A DNA stretch of 64,000 bases. It comes from Synechococcus sp. PCC 7336. GTDB lineage: Bacteria > Cyanobacteriota > Cyanobacteriia > Thermostichales > PCC-7336. Made by a program: the position numbers and the translations under genes. Location: positions 4,896,008 to 4,960,007 of the forward strand of contig NZ_CM001776.1 of NCBI RefSeq assembly GCF_000332275.1. The letters run 5' to 3'. Positions within the stretch are counted from its first letter, which is position 1. Each line of letters begins with the position of its first letter. Below, in pieces: positions 1 through 10,339 of the stretch. The notes under the pieces are model-generated. The model had not been told where the DNA came from and searched no databases. It saw only the letters and a program-made list of their open reading frames with translations.

Positions 1-3000
1 AGCTTGAGGGATGTAGGCCGTACACAGTGCTTCCAGTTGCGGGCAAGCAGCCAAGTACTGCAGCATCTCTGGTTCGGCCAGCATCGTTGCCCATTGCCGT
101 TGCAGGCGATCGCCAATTTGAGAGGGGGCAGGCATGTAGTCTGTAGGTTGCCTGCCCCCCAATCGCCCCTTCAGTTGCCACTCAATTTCGTAGAACCAAT
201 CTTGCCAAGCATCAGGTTCTAATCCCAAGAGTTTCTCGCGGCTGGCTCGCTTTAACGTCAACCCTACAATTTGGGCGATCGCCGCTCCCGCTCCATCAAA
301 TAACGTGACATCGGCAACAATTTGCTCCCCACGATTTCGAGCATCTCGGTCTAACTGAGCGTGGCTCCACACATCCGTGGCTGCAGAATTGAAACATCGA
401 ACCTGCTCGACAGCAATTGGTAAATAGAGATCCGAACAACTAGCTCCCAAAGCTGCCCCAACCGCCTGGAAGCCTGCGTCTAGCAAAACAGGATGGAGCG
501 AATAGCGATCGCGATCGCCTAGCAGCGACTCGGATAGTTCGATCTGTACCAACGCAGCGCCATCGCAGCGCCACGCCGCTTTGACAGCTCTGAACTCGGG
601 ACCGTATGCGATACCCCGCCCTGCAAATTGGCGATACAAGTCCTCTACCGAGAGAGCGTCCGAGCATTGAGTTCGCAACTCAATTGGGTCGAGTATCGGC
701 CGTTCTGCAGAATGGCTTTCAGCCACAATCTTCCCCGAGGCATGCAGACTCCAGCGAGAGGTTGCCGCAGAACTGCTATTGCGATCGAGTTCGGTTGAAT
801 TAGCGCTCAAACTCAATATTTCAACTAACCAGTCGCGGTCATCTGAGGGAGTGAGAACAACCTGAATTGTTGTTAGGGCCTCGCTCGCTAAAAGCAGCGG
901 TCGAGCAACTCGCAATGCTGCAATCGTCAAGCGATCGCCGAGCTGTTGCCGCCCTGCCGCCAGAACCATTTCTAGCCAGACAGCAAGCGGGACCACAGGG
1001 GTCTCAAACACGCGGTGATGGTTGAAATAGACCGGAGCGTGCGGACCCATTTGAGCTTCAAAATGGATCGAAGGCGAGCCAGCTAGATTGAGCTGCTGTC
1101 CGAGTAACGGATGCCCCGTCTCCCTCCGCTGGTCTCGCATCCCACTCGCCAGCATCCCGTTGGCTTGAATCCCACTGAAATGAGTGCCTGTCAGAGCGGA
1201 CAGCCAATACTGCTGGCGCTGGAATGGATAGGTCGGTAATTGTAGGTGCTGCCGCTGGTAGCCTCGGTCAAAGCCTTGCCAATCGATATCGAGACCTCGA
1301 ACGTATAGTTGAGCCACACTGTTCGAGAGCATCTCCCAATCCTCCCGCTCCTGGCGCAGGCTAGGTAACCACAATGCTGTTGGAAAAGCCGGACTTTCCG
1401 GCTGGTTCGCCCAACACTGGCGTCCCATCGCTATCAGTAAAGGATTGGGGCTGAGATCGATGAGTATTTCGCAGCCACGCTGCTGGATGGCCTCTATGCC
1501 TTTAGCGAACTGAACCGGCTGACGAATGTGGCGGCACCAATAACCGGGCGTGGCAATCTCATCGCCGATCGCCCTTCCCGTGACATTTGAAATCAGCTCG
1601 ATTTGAGCAGGCGCAAACTCAACTTCGCTCGCAACCCTTTCAAATGCCGATAGCATTGGCTCCATCAAGGGCGAATGAAACCCATGCGAGACGTTCAGGT
1701 ACTTCGTCCGAATCTCGCCCTCGGTCAAAATTTTGAGGACTTTCGCAACAGCCCCTTTGGTTCCAGAAACAACGGTATTCGTCGGTCCGTTGAGGGTGGC
1801 GATCGCGATCGTGTCGCCATCATCCTCGAAATGCGCCGATTGCATCGCATCGCGGACTCGATCTGGGGCAGCAGCCACAGCAGCCATAACACCGGCTGAT
1901 GGCAGTGACTGCATCAAACAGGCCCGCTCGGCAATCAACCGCAGCCCAGCTTCTAAACTAAACACCCCCGCCACACAGGCTGCGACATATTCTCCAACGC
2001 TATGCCCCAGCAAGACATCCGGCTGGACCCCCCAAGAGCGCCACAGTTGGGCCAAAGAATATTCCAGTGCAAATAATGCAGGCTGCGCGTTCGCTGTCTT
2101 GTCAATCGCCGAGATCTCGCCTGCAGGAGGATAAAGCACCGACAACAACGGGCGTTCGAGAACGGTCTCTAATATTTCTGCACAGCGATCGAGGGTTTGG
2201 CGAAATACAGGCTGGGTCTCGTACAACTGCCGCCCCATGCCGACATACTGAGATCCCTGACCGCCAAACAGAAAAGCAATCTTGGCAGGATTCGCGTCTC
2301 GCGTACCGTCTAGCCCAATCCATCCCCTAAACTCACCGCCGCGTTCGAAGGCTTGCAATTGTTCGCGCAACTGGCTAGTTGAGTTGACAATCAGCGCCAA
2401 CCTGCACTCGAAGTGCGCTCTGCCAGCATTAGCCGTATGGCAAACATCGGCAATCTGAAGCTTTTTCTGTGCCGCTAAAGTGTCTGCATAATGCCGAGCT
2501 AATTGTTTCAACGCTGCTTCGGACTTCGCCGATAGCGCTAGCAGATGTTGGGGGCGATCGCGTTCGGCTTTGCGGACAGCTCGCTCTGGAGCCTCTGCCA
2601 AGATCGCGTGGCAGTTGGTGCCCCCAAAACCAAAGGAACTCACCCCTGCTAGCCGACATCGACCGTTTTTGCGCCACTGTCGGGCAGTGCTAGCGATCGC
2701 GAGCGATGAAATTCCCGAGGCGATCGCCGGATTGAGCTGTTCGAGGTGCAGACTGGCAGGAATTTCGCTTTGTTGCAACGACAGAGCAACCTTAATCAAA
2801 CCGGCAACCCCAGCAGCAGCTTCGAGATGGCCGATGTTGGTCTTGACCGACCCCACCCAACAGGGGATCGCTTGCTCGCGCCCTGTTCCCAAAACGGCTT
2901 GCAGCGCTTCCATCTCAATTGGATCGCCCAGAGAGGTGCCGGTGCCGTGGGCTTCTACATAGTCAATCAGCTTGGGGTCGATAGCGGCATTGTTGAGAGC

Positions 3001-6000
3001 TTGGCGGATCGTCGCCGCTTGAGAAAGACCGTTCGGTGCGGTCAAACCATTACTGCGTCCGTCTTGCACGATCGCCGAGCCCCGCAGCGTCGCGACAATC
3101 GGATCGCCATCTCGTACGGCATCCTGCAAGCGCTTGAGGATAACCACCCCACAGCCTTCGCCGCGAACGTAGCCATCCGCCTCGGCATCAAACGTTTTAC
3201 AGCGCCCGTCCGCTGCCAGCATTCCGGCTCTCGCAAAGGCAATGGTGAGGTTCGGTGTCAGCATCAGGCTGACGCCCCCCGCGATCGCCAGATCGCTTTC
3301 CCCCGATCGCAAACTTTGAGACGCCTGATGAACGGCCACTAGCGACGAAGAGCAAGCGGTATCGATCGCCAAGCTGGGGCCGCGTAGATCCAAGTGATAG
3401 GACAGGCGGTTTGCCGCAATGCTGAAAGCATTGCCAGTCCCGACATAGGGGCCGCAGTTGCCTGGGTTCAGATGGGCGTAATCGCCATTGCTAATGCCGA
3501 TAAATACGCCGGTTTTGCTGCCCGCCAGCGCAGTTGGCACTCGACCGGCATTTTCTAAAGCCTCCCAAGTCACCTCCATCAACAGGCGTTGCTGGGGGTC
3601 CATTGCCGCCGCCTCGCGGGGGGAGATGCCAAAAAACTGAGGATCGAATTCGTCCACACTATCGAGAAAACCACCCCACTGAATGGCCTCTCGGGTTTTA
3701 GGATCGAGCTCTGCCAAGACGCGATCCCCAATCCTCCAGCGTTCGTTCGCAGCAGAGGCAATGGCCGATCGCCCCTCTTGCAATAGCTGCCAAAATGCTT
3801 CTGGGCTATTGGCACCGGGAAAGCGGCAGCCCAGACCAATAATGGCGATCGCCTTTTGATGCGAGTCCCCCGCCTCGAAACTGAAAGTCTGCTGTACTTG
3901 CTGCTGCGGCGACCCGCCGCAAACGATATCCGCCAAATAGTCTGACAAGCTGGCAATCGTTGGGTAGTTATAGGCCAAGGTGGGAGATAACTCCACATCC
4001 AGCCATTCACTCAGTTCCCCCGACAACATCACCGCGTCTACCGAACTCGAGCCATAGTGAGCTAGAGGGGTATCGACTGAAATGGAGCGAGCTGATTCTC
4101 CCACCTGTCGAGCCACCCGTTCGACGATCCAGGTTTGGATACTCTGTTTCGAGCGAGCCTGACTCGACTGGGAACCATGAGTGTTCGAGAGTTGCTCTAT
4201 ATCGACCGGATGGGCTGCAACTGAGCCATTAACGTCCTCCTTACTGGAGCATTGCCACTGCGCAATCGGTTCTAGTCGATCGCTTAAAAAGTACTCGCGG
4301 CAAAGATGATGCTGAATTTTGCCGCTAGAGGTTTTGGGGATCGAGCCGGGTTTGAGCAGAACGATGGCAGCTAAAGCAAGGTCGAAGGTTTCGGCGATCG
4401 CCTGTCGAGCAGCGGAGATCGCTGTCTCCGCATCGAGCGATCGCAAAGCAGTCCGTTCGACTTCTTGAACGACAACTAACTGTTCCCCATCCGGGCCACT
4501 CGTACCCAATGCGGCCCCGCACCCCAACCGAAATGCTGCATGACTGGCCTGCACCAATGATTCAATATCGTGGGGATAGTAATTCCGACCTCGAATCACA
4601 ATCGTGGTTTTCAGTCGCCCCGTGACAAACAGCTCTCCCCGATGCAAGAACCCCAAATCGCCAGTGCGTAAAAATGGCCCCTCGCCCGTATCCGCTAAAT
4701 GAGCGTCAAAGGTGGCTTGAGTCTGCTCGAACTGTTGCCAATATCCCTCGGCAACATTCGGTCCGGCCACCCAAATCTCGCCGATCCGATCGACTTCGCA
4801 GCAAGTCCTGGTTTCGGGATCGACAATTTTGACGGTCAATCGAAGTGCCGGCCGACCGCAACTCAGCAAGCTTGTTTCGCCAGCTCGCTCCTGCGCAAAA
4901 ACCACTTGCCCCTGCGAGAGCGCTTCGCCCTCGACGACTTGCGTCGCAGGAGACTGCATGCGACGGCTTCCGGTCACAAACAAGGTTGCTTCTGCAAGGC
5001 CATAGCAGGGATAAAAAGCTTCCCTCCGAAAGCCTGCCGGAGCAAACTTGCGAGCGAAGCGATCGATCGTGTCGGAACGAATGGGTTCGGCACCGTTGAA
5101 CGCCACTTCCCAACAGCTCAGATCGAGCTCGGCTGCTTGCTCTGCCGAAATCCGTCGAATGCAATGATCGTAGGCAAAATTAGGGCCGCCGCTCGTGCTA
5201 ACTCGATAATTTGAAATCGCTTTCAGCCACCTCAATGGCTTTTGTAGGAATACTTCTGGAGGCATCAGCACCATTGAGATGCCGAGATAAATGGGTTGCA
5301 AGATCCCGCCAATCAACCCCATATCGTGATAGGGAGGCAGCCACGAGGCTATAACCGCTCGGTCATTGTTTGCAAAGTAGTGCTGAATCGCAGCGGCATT
5401 GTGGAGGAGATTGGCATGGCTGACCATAACGCCTTTAGGCGCTCCGGTCGAACCAGATGTGTATTGCAGAAATGCCAAGCTAGAGGATTCGCATGCAGGG
5501 TCGACCCAACCCTCTTCTGCCCCCAATTGCAGCCCATCCGTTACCATCCACTGCCAGCAATTGGGCCTGGTTTCCGCTCGCAATAATGACTGCACCTGCG
5601 GCAATGTTGCCGAATTCGTCAGTGCCAGCTTGGCTTGAGAATCCTGCAAAATTGCTTGAATTCTGGGATAGTGGCGGCGGTTGCGCGGCGGATAGGCGGG
5701 TACGGCGATCGCCCCAGCGTACAAGCAGCCAAAAAACGCTGCGATGTAGTCCGGGCCGGAGGGATAGAGCAAGAGAACTCGCTCCCCCCGCACGTTCTTA
5801 GCCTGAAGCTGTGCGGCAATTGCTCGGGAGCGGCGATCGAGCTCCCCGTAAGTCACATGCTCGGATTCCGATTCACCATCGAGCAGGAATCGAAAAGCCA
5901 CGATATCGGCTTGATGATTTGCCCTCTCTCGCAGCAACGACGTGACTGTCGAACAATTTAACGCTGTTGCAGGCGGGGGGGTGTTTTGGGGTTCGACCAT
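1..6000 (-). CDS. Fatty acyl-AMP ligase / type I PKS loading and first extension module (partial, runs off left edge)
   Basis: The frame is open from the ATG at 6000 to base 1 (2,000 codons, no stop). Domains in order: fatty acyl-AMP ligase (~1-590) with [23 protein letters not shown] and YGLAEAT; acyl carrier protein (~600-700) with candidate phosphopantetheine Ser653; ketosynthase (~718-1145) with DTACSSS (Cys883), EAHGTGT and NIGHLE; acyltransferase (~1240-1560) with GHSVG (Ser1334) and HGFHS, which fits malonyl-CoA; DH-like region (~1625-1910) with an H near 1661 and a later DAGFQ. The last ~70 residues look like the linker after a DH. Family knowledge: such ligases activate a free fatty acid and load it on the adjacent ACP for extension. 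The gene is divergent from an exporter and a siderophore-binding protein, so I infer a lipidated metabolite, probably a siderophore. A purine-rich GGTGGAAGG precedes the ATG. Remaining domains lie outside the window. Confidence 0.93.
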   Translation of the reverse strand, partial: MVEPQNTPPPATALNCSTVTSLLRERANHQADIVAFRFLLDGESESEHVTYGELDRRSRAIAAQLQAKNVRGERVLLLYPSGPDYIAAFFGCLYAGAIAVPAYPPRNRRHYPRIQAILQDSQAKLALTNSATLPQVQSLLRAETRPNCWQWMVTDGLQLGAEEGWVDPACESSSLAFLQYTSGSTGAPKGVMVSHANLLHNAAAIQHYFANNDRAVIASWLPPYHDMGLIGGILQPIYLGISMVLMPPEVFLQKPLRWLKAISNYRVSTSGGPNFAYDHCIRRISAEQAAELDLSCWEVAFNGAEPIRSDTIDRFARKFAPAGFRREAFYPCYGLAEATLFVTGSRRMQSPATQVVEGEALSQGQVVFAQERAGETSLLSCGRPALRLTVKIVDPETRTCCEVDRIGEIWVAGPNVAEGYWQQFEQTQATFDAHLADTGEGPFLRTGDLGFLHRGELFVTGRLKTTIVIRGRNYYPHDIESLVQASHAAFRLGCGAALGTSGPDGEQLVVVQEVERTALRSLDAETAISAARQAIAETFDLALAAIVLLKPGSIPKTSSGKIQHHLCREYFLSDRLEPIAQWQCSSKEDVNGSVAAHPVDIEQLSNTHGSQSSQARSKQSIQTWIVERVARQVGESARSISVDTPLAHYGSSSVDAVMLSGELSEWLDVELSPTLAYNYPTIASLSDYLADIVCGGSPQQQVQQTFSFEAGDSHQKAIAIIGLGCRFPGANSPEAFWQLLQEGRSAIASAANERWRIGDRVLAELDPKTREAIQWGGFLDSVDEFDPQFFGISPREAAAMDPQQRLLMEVTWEALENAGRVPTALAGSKTGVFIGISNGDYAHLNPGNCGPYVGTGNAFSIAANRLSYHLDLRGPSLAIDTACSSSLVAVHQASQSLRSGESDLAIAGGVSLMLTPNLTIAFARAGMLAADGRCKTFDAEADGYVRGEGCGVVILKRLQDAVRDGDPIVATLRGSAIVQDGRSNGLTAPNGLSQAATIRQALNNAAIDPKLIDYVEAHGTGTSLGDPIEMEALQAVLGTGREQAIPCWVGSVKTNIGHLEAAAGVAGLIKVALSLQQSEIPASLHLEQLNPAIASGISSLAIASTARQWRKNGRCRLAGVSSFGFGGTNCHAILAEAPERAVRKAERDRPQHLLALSAKSEAALKQLARHYADTLAAQKKLQIADVCHTANAGRAHFECRLALIVNSTSQLREQLQAFERGGEFRGWIGLDGTRDANPAKIAFLFGGQGSQYVGMGRQLYETQPVFRQTLDRCAEILETVLERPLLSVLYPPAGEISAIDKTANAQPALFALEYSLAQLWRSWGVQPDVLLGHSVGEYVAACVAGVFSLEAGLRLIAERACLMQSLPSAGVMAAVAAAPDRVRDAMQSAHFEDDGDTIAIATLNGPTNTVVSGTKGAVAKVLKILTEGEIRTKYLNVSHGFHSPLMEPMLSAFERVASEVEFAPAQIELISNVTGRAIGDEIATPGYWCRHIRQPVQFAKGIEAIQQRGCEILIDLSPNPLLIAMGRQCWANQPESPAFPTALWLPSLRQEREDWEMLSNSVAQLYVRGLDIDWQGFDRGYQRQHLQLPTYPFQRQQYWLSALTGTHFSGIQANGMLASGMRDQRRETGHPLLGQQLNLAGSPSIHFEAQMGPHAPVYFNHHRVFETPVVPLAVWLEMVLAAGRQQLGDRLTIAALRVARPLLLASEALTTIQVVLTPSDDRDWLVEILSLSANSTELDRNSSSAATSRWSLHASGKIVAESHSAERPILDPIELRTQCSDALSVEDLYRQFAGRGIAYGPEFRAVKAAWRCDGAALVQIELSESLLGDRDRYSLHPVLLDAGFQAVGAALGASCSDLYLPIAVEQVRCFNSAATDVWSHAQLDRDARNRGEQIVADVTLFDGAGAAIAQIVGLTLKRASREKLLGLEPDAWQDWFYEIEWQLKGRLGGRQPTDYMPAPSQIGDRLQRQWATMLAEPEMLQYLAACPQLEALCTAYIPQA

Positions 6001-7084
6001 GTGCCTTCCACCTTTGCCTCATAATTGCCATGAGTGCTTGTCAGTATCGATATGATTAACCGACAAAACTTAGCTACATCCGTGTAGAAACATCTCTGCC
6101 TCGATGAACGAACTCAGTCGCCTGAGACCATTGAGCTGATATCGGCCAGTCCGACAAAAGGCATGCCTGCAATTCGAGACAGCACTCCCCCGCGCCAACA
6201 CAGCAATGATTGAGCTGTGCGAGCGTCGAACCGCTAGCTAGCCAACTAAACATGAAGCTGGTGCGCGCCAAGGAAGCTGGTACGCGCTAAAGAGTCGTTC
6301 GTCCCGAAGCAGCAAAGACGTCAGATCCGGCTTGCTACTGTTCGGTCCTTTTAAGCACGAGCAAGCCGCCACAGCTCGCTCGACACTCTCATGTGAGGTC
6401 TTGAGTTCCTAACGTAGGCCATACTAGCACCTAAATAGAAATTAGTTGCAATAGAATCGCAGAATTTTTTGGTCGGATTGGCTGCGGCTTTCAAGCAGAA
6501 AAGAGAGAAAACCCTCAAAGTCAAGCAGGGAAAGGGCTAGACAGGTAGGCAAGCTGTTCGCGCAGGTGCGGCCTTGCGTCACATTGGGGAGACTGTTAGC
6601 AAAAAAGGACAATATTTCCTCCCTTTCTTGACATTGACTTTTATTTAAGGGTTAATTCACAGTATTGGTTATCTGCAAGCTATCCCCTACAAGCATCTTT
6701 ACAACGTCAGTTCGACAGGTGTCTGGCCCCCATCCCCTAACCCCTTCCCCCCCCTCGCGAAGCGTGGCGTCAGCCGTAATTCTGGGGGAAGGGAAACAGA
6801 ACGGTAGATTGCGGGTTTCAGGCTGTTGCTCCCCTCTCCCTAGGGAGAGGGGCCGGGGGTGAGGGGCCGGGCCATACAGAGCCATCGAACTCAGGTTTTA
6901 CAATCCAGCCCCCGAGCGCTGCGCGATGGCAAAGCGGCAGCTAGAGCTACTTTGCACTCCTCCCTGATTGATTTCCCAAAACGTCTCCATCGCGCCAAAG
7001 CCTCAATGGGAGCATTCACCCGCAATCTCTCGGAGCTCGCAGAGCTTTACCCCCTCGCCAATTTCACGTGGAATATTCACCGTC
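6001..7084. other. Divergent intergenic region between the PKS and the exporter
   Basis: About 1.1 kb with no gene I can support. It should hold the promoters of the leftward PKS and the rightward exporter. It contains a 19-bp unit repeated twice in tandem (6254-6291, starting GAAGCTGGT) and a repeat of the GGGGAGAGGGGCCGGGGGTG type (6725-6899). I found no convincing Fur-type operator. Reading frames here give proteins with no recognisable features. Confidence 0.6.
6725..6899. repeat. Short dispersed repeat, CCCTCTCCC...GGGGTGAGGG type
   Basis: The segment ends in a self-complementary CCCTCTCCCTAGGGAGAGGG core followed by GGCCGGGGGTGAGGGG and an AGAGCCATC-AACTCAGG tail. The same core and tail recur at 57478-57535, and the core in reverse orientation at 56892-56931. 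It is therefore a dispersed intergenic repeat of this genome, able to form a strong hairpin. Confidence 0.7.
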
Positions 7085-8710
7085 ATGAAGCTGCTCGGCC
7101 TTCTGTTTAAAAATTCTTGGTGGATGATGGCGCTAGCTGGCATGCTGGGCCTACTCAGTGGAGCCAGTACGGCTGGGCTCATTGCCACCATCAATACAGC
7201 CATCGAACTTGTCGATCGCCCCAGCGCTTCTCTCGCCTGGAGTTTTGCCGGTTTGAGTGTAGCTGCCTTTGTCACGACAGCACTTTCTCAGGTGCTGGTG
7301 GTGCGAATTACCCAGACCACTATTTTCCAGCTACAGGTGGAACTGGTCGAGCAGATCCTCGACTGTCCTCTCCGACAGTTAGAGTCCATTGGCAGATCTC
7401 GCCTCATGGCTGCTCTCACTGAAGACGTCGATGCCGTCTCGAAGGCATCCCCCTGGTTGTCGGGATTACTCGCCAACTCTGCTTTGCTGTTGGGCTGCAT
7501 CGTGTACTTGGCCTGGCTCTCTCCGCTGCTCTTTGCCGGTTTGTTGGTCTTGATGACACTGGCGCTTTATAGCTACCAAGTTTTGGTGAACCGAGGGGTT
7601 TTGGCGCTCAAATTTGCTCGCCAAACTCGCGATCGCCTGTTTGAAGATTTCCGCACAGCAACTGAAGGCACCAAAGAACTCAAGATTCACCGGCAACGGC
7701 GATCGGCCTTCATCTCCGAAGATGTCAGCCGAGATGCCGCTGAGTTCAAGCAGCATCGCACCTATGCCATGTCGGTCTTTGCCGTTTCTGGCAGTTGGGC
7801 TTTGATTCTCTTTTTCATGCCCATTGCCCTGCTACTGTTTCTCCTGCCCCAAGTTGCCACGATCTCCCCAGCCCTGGCAGCCAGCTATGCCCTCACCATT
7901 GTCTTTACCATCAACCCCTTGCGCACCATCCTCAATGCCCGTCCCATGATTGCTCAGGCCAACATTGCCTTGAAAAATATCGAGGCGTTGGGACTCTCTC
8001 TCTCCGCCCTCGGTATTGAAGCCACATCGGTCGAGACAATCCCATCGCCCAATCGTGGCTGGTCTTCTGTGGAATTGGCAGGAGCAGTACACACCTATAA
8101 CGGAGACAACGAGGGCAGTTTTGTCCTCGGCCCCATCGATCTGAAATTTCAACCGGGCGAAGTCGTTTTTGTCATCGGCGGCAACGGCAGTGGCAAATCA
8201 ACCTTAGTCAAGTTAATTACCGGTCTTTACGATCCCGAGCAGGGTAAATTGCTGCTCGATGGTGAACCGATTTCAGACGCGAATCTAGAATCATTCAGAC
8301 AGCTCTTTTCAGTTGTCTTCTCAGATTTCTACCTATTCGATCGCCTGTTGGGACTGGATATTCCCAACCTTGACGGGCGCGCGCGCGAGTACCTGCAGCA
8401 GTTACAGCTCGATCGGGCCGTGCAATTGCAAGATGGCGTCTTTTCCACCCGCAGCCTGTCTCAGGGGCAGCGCAAGCGCTTGGCTCTACTGACAGCCTAT
8501 TTGGAAGATCGTCCCATTTATGTCTTTGACGAATGGGCCTCCGATCAAGATCCCACCTTCAAGCGAGTCTTTTACGAAAGATTACTGCCCGATCTCAAAG
8601 CCAAAGGAAAAACGGCGATCGTCGTGACTCACGACGATCGCTATTTTGAATGTGCCGATCGCTTAGTCAAACTCGATTACGGGCAAGTAATTCATGACAA
8701 GGTTCTATAA
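7085..8710 (+). CDS. Cyclic-peptide/siderophore ABC exporter (PvdE/SyrD type, fused membrane and ATPase domains)
   Basis: A 541-residue half-transporter. The first ~330 residues hold about six membrane segments. The ATPase half has Walker A GGNGSGKST, the altered signature LSQGQRKRLAL and Walker B VFDEWASDQDP followed by VVTHD. The DEWASDQDP stretch is typical of PvdE/SyrD exporters, which move peptide siderophores or lipopeptides or their precursors across the inner membrane. The ATG at 7085 (KLLGLLFKNSWW) is preferred to an upstream in-frame ATG at 6968, because the extra 39 residues look non-coding and precede the first membrane segment. It is divergent from the PKS and overlaps the next gene by 17 bp, so the two are probably co-transcribed. 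I infer export of the PKS-derived product. Confidence 0.9.
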   Translation: MKLLGLLFKNSWWMMALAGMLGLLSGASTAGLIATINTAIELVDRPSASLAWSFAGLSVAAFVTTALSQVLVVRITQTTIFQLQVELVEQILDCPLRQLESIGRSRLMAALTEDVDAVSKASPWLSGLLANSALLLGCIVYLAWLSPLLFAGLLVLMTLALYSYQVLVNRGVLALKFARQTRDRLFEDFRTATEGTKELKIHRQRRSAFISEDVSRDAAEFKQHRTYAMSVFAVSGSWALILFFMPIALLLFLLPQVATISPALAASYALTIVFTINPLRTILNARPMIAQANIALKNIEALGLSLSALGIEATSVETIPSPNRGWSSVELAGAVHTYNGDNEGSFVLGPIDLKFQPGEVVFVIGGNGSGKSTLVKLITGLYDPEQGKLLLDGEPISDANLESFRQLFSVVFSDFYLFDRLLGLDIPNLDGRAREYLQQLQLDRAVQLQDGVFSTRSLSQGQRKRLALLTAYLEDRPIYVFDEWASDQDPTFKRVFYERLLPDLKAKGKTAIVVTHDDRYFECADRLVKLDYGQVIHDKVL

Positions 8711-9746
8711 ATCCAGCCAGACAGTGACTGGATTGCTGATTGCGTTAGCGACAGCGCTGGTATTAGCGGGCTGCAGTCGTTCTGGCATTCAGGTGATTGA
8801 CAGTGGCGAGCCTGACGCAATCTCCCATAGTTCCAGCCCAACCCGCACGATCGAGCATGCTTTCGGGCGCTCGGCCGTTCCTCTCCAGCCCCAGCGGGTG
8901 GTACTGCTGAATCCCGTGGTCGATTTAGACAATCTGCTCGCCCTAGGAATTGTACCTGTGGGCATTGCGGGGTTTACTGCCGATCGAGGTTATTCAGTAC
9001 CGCCCTACCTCAGCGAACAAGTCGCAGAGAGCCAATTGGCGGGCAATTTGGTCCAGCCCGACTTGGAGCAGATCGTTCGGTTAAATCCAGATCTGATTGT
9101 CGCGACCGATGCCCACAGCGAACTGTACCCTCAACTGTCTCAAATTGCTCCGACGGTCGCGTTACCGACTCGGCGTTCGGACAATCTGCGCAGCCGCCTG
9201 CTGGCGCTTGCAGACATCGTCAACCGCCGCGAGCGGGCCAGCGAGGCGATCGCCGCATATGAGGCCAATTTAACCAGCTTTCGCGATACTGTTGGCGATC
9301 GCCTCGACGACATCGAAGTTTCCTTTATTCGCGTTCGCAGCGATGGTATTTTTCTGTACATTAAATCTTCGATTACAGGAGCCATCTTTGAAGAGGCAGG
9401 GGTGAGACGCCCTCCCTCCCAAGATGTTTCGCGATTGCTGCCCCGCATCCCGATTAGTTTAGAAACGCTCGAGCGCGCCGATGGCGACATTATCTTTATG
9501 TGGGGAGATTTCGCCAGCGATGCTGCTGCCCGCGATCGCCTGCAGGCCAATCCTTTGTGGCAACAGCTCAATGCCGTTCGCAATCAGCAAACTCATGTCG
9601 TGTCCGAAGTGTATTGGTTCTTTCCAGGCATTCAAGGGGCCTCGCTATTGCTTGAGGACTTGCAAGAGTATTTGGTTCGAGTCCCCAGTCAACCCTCATT
9701 AGACACAAAACTGCGGCACTCTCAACCGGTTAGAAATCATCTGTAA
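8694..9746 (+). CDS. Iron-siderophore ABC transporter substrate-binding lipoprotein (FecB/FhuD type)
   Basis: A 350-residue protein with a lipoprotein signal (hydrophobic segment, then LVLAGC; the Cys is the lipidation site). A periplasmic-binding fold of the FecB/FhuD class follows, with RVVLLNP near the start of the domain and the LNPDLIVATD segment typical of this class. It should capture ferric siderophore in the periplasm and pass it to an inner-membrane importer. The likely partners, fecCDE homologues, lie about 20 kb away at 29.5-32.4 kb rather than adjacent. The ATG lies inside the 3' end of the exporter gene, giving a 17-bp overlap and suggesting translational coupling. Confidence 0.9.
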   Translation: MTRFYKSSQTVTGLLIALATALVLAGCSRSGIQVIDSGEPDAISHSSSPTRTIEHAFGRSAVPLQPQRVVLLNPVVDLDNLLALGIVPVGIAGFTADRGYSVPPYLSEQVAESQLAGNLVQPDLEQIVRLNPDLIVATDAHSELYPQLSQIAPTVALPTRRSDNLRSRLLALADIVNRRERASEAIAAYEANLTSFRDTVGDRLDDIEVSFIRVRSDGIFLYIKSSITGAIFEEAGVRRPPSQDVSRLLPRIPISLETLERADGDIIFMWGDFASDAAARDRLQANPLWQQLNAVRNQQTHVVSEVYWFFPGIQGASLLLEDLQEYLVRVPSQPSLDTKLRHSQPVRNHL

Positions 9747-10336
9747 TCCTTATCAGTTCTACCTTTCAACCACTCTTTTCCAAACAGTCTCATCTCTTTT
9801 TAAATCTTTCTTGCCAGACGAAAACGGCAGTGGTATATTTACATAGACCCGTTATTGAGAACTATTTCTAACAAAGCTATTGCACTGTCAAGCACTGTAT
9901 ATGTCCCTAAATACCTGTTTTTAAGAGTTTGTGATATCTATCACAAAACTGCAAGCTGCTACTGGCCTCAGAGAAAGCTTACTCTTATTGAGAGTAAAAT
10001 CAATAATGTCTCTGTTGCTTCAGTTGGAAGCTGAATGCCTTTTGGGGCTCAATATCTCGCAGGCTCAACGGTAACAAGAGAAATTTCTAACCTCCAATGC
10101 TCAGTCTTAGGGTGGTGAGTTTGTCCCGCCTTAGACTTCTGTGCTGAGGAATGTCTGTTTCATTTGAGCGTGGCGGAATATTCGTGCACTCCCTGGAGGC
10201 AAAGCGCAGGTGAGAAAGGCAATTTGCTTTGGCGGACACCTCAAATATGTGTCGCTGTTTTGCTGTTCGTGGATATATCTAACACCTAAATCGTACGAAT
10301 GCTCACCGCACAAAGTAAAAAATAAGGAGAAAGACA
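9747..10336. other. Long 5' region upstream of the DUF4347 surface protein
   Basis: About 590 bp, AT-richer than its surroundings, with no supported gene. It holds a CRP-type palindrome (9928-9947), a second short dyad TACTCT-TATTG-AGAGTA at 9984-10000, and a strong ribosome binding site just before the TTG start at 10337. This looks like a regulated promoter and long leader. Confidence 0.6.
9928..9947. promoter_or_regulatory. CRP/SyCRP1-type binding site
   Basis: The palindrome TTTGTGATATCTATCACAAA contains the exact TGTGA-N6-TCACA consensus of cAMP receptor proteins, including cyanobacterial SyCRP1. It lies 390 bp upstream of the surface-protein start, between two rightward genes, so that gene is the likely target. 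Binding is inferred from sequence only. Confidence 0.65.
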
Positions 10337-10339
10337 TTG
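10325..10339 (+). promoter_or_regulatory. Strong ribosome binding site before a TTG start
   Basis: AGGAG at 10325-10329 sits 7 nt before TTG at 10337. No ATG or GTG in the frame is equally well placed, and the DUF4347 domain begins about 14 residues later, so TTG is the likely initiation codon. Confidence 0.65.

Noticed and set aside
440-5819. Many short frames on both strands within 1-6000
   Set aside because: All lie out of frame with the continuous FAAL-PKS reading frame, which reaches the left edge without a stop and carries all expected motifs.
1-6000. Possible frameshift between the FAAL and KS parts
   Set aside because: I checked codon phase at the FAAL start, the ACP, the KS and AT active sites and base 1. 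All share one phase.
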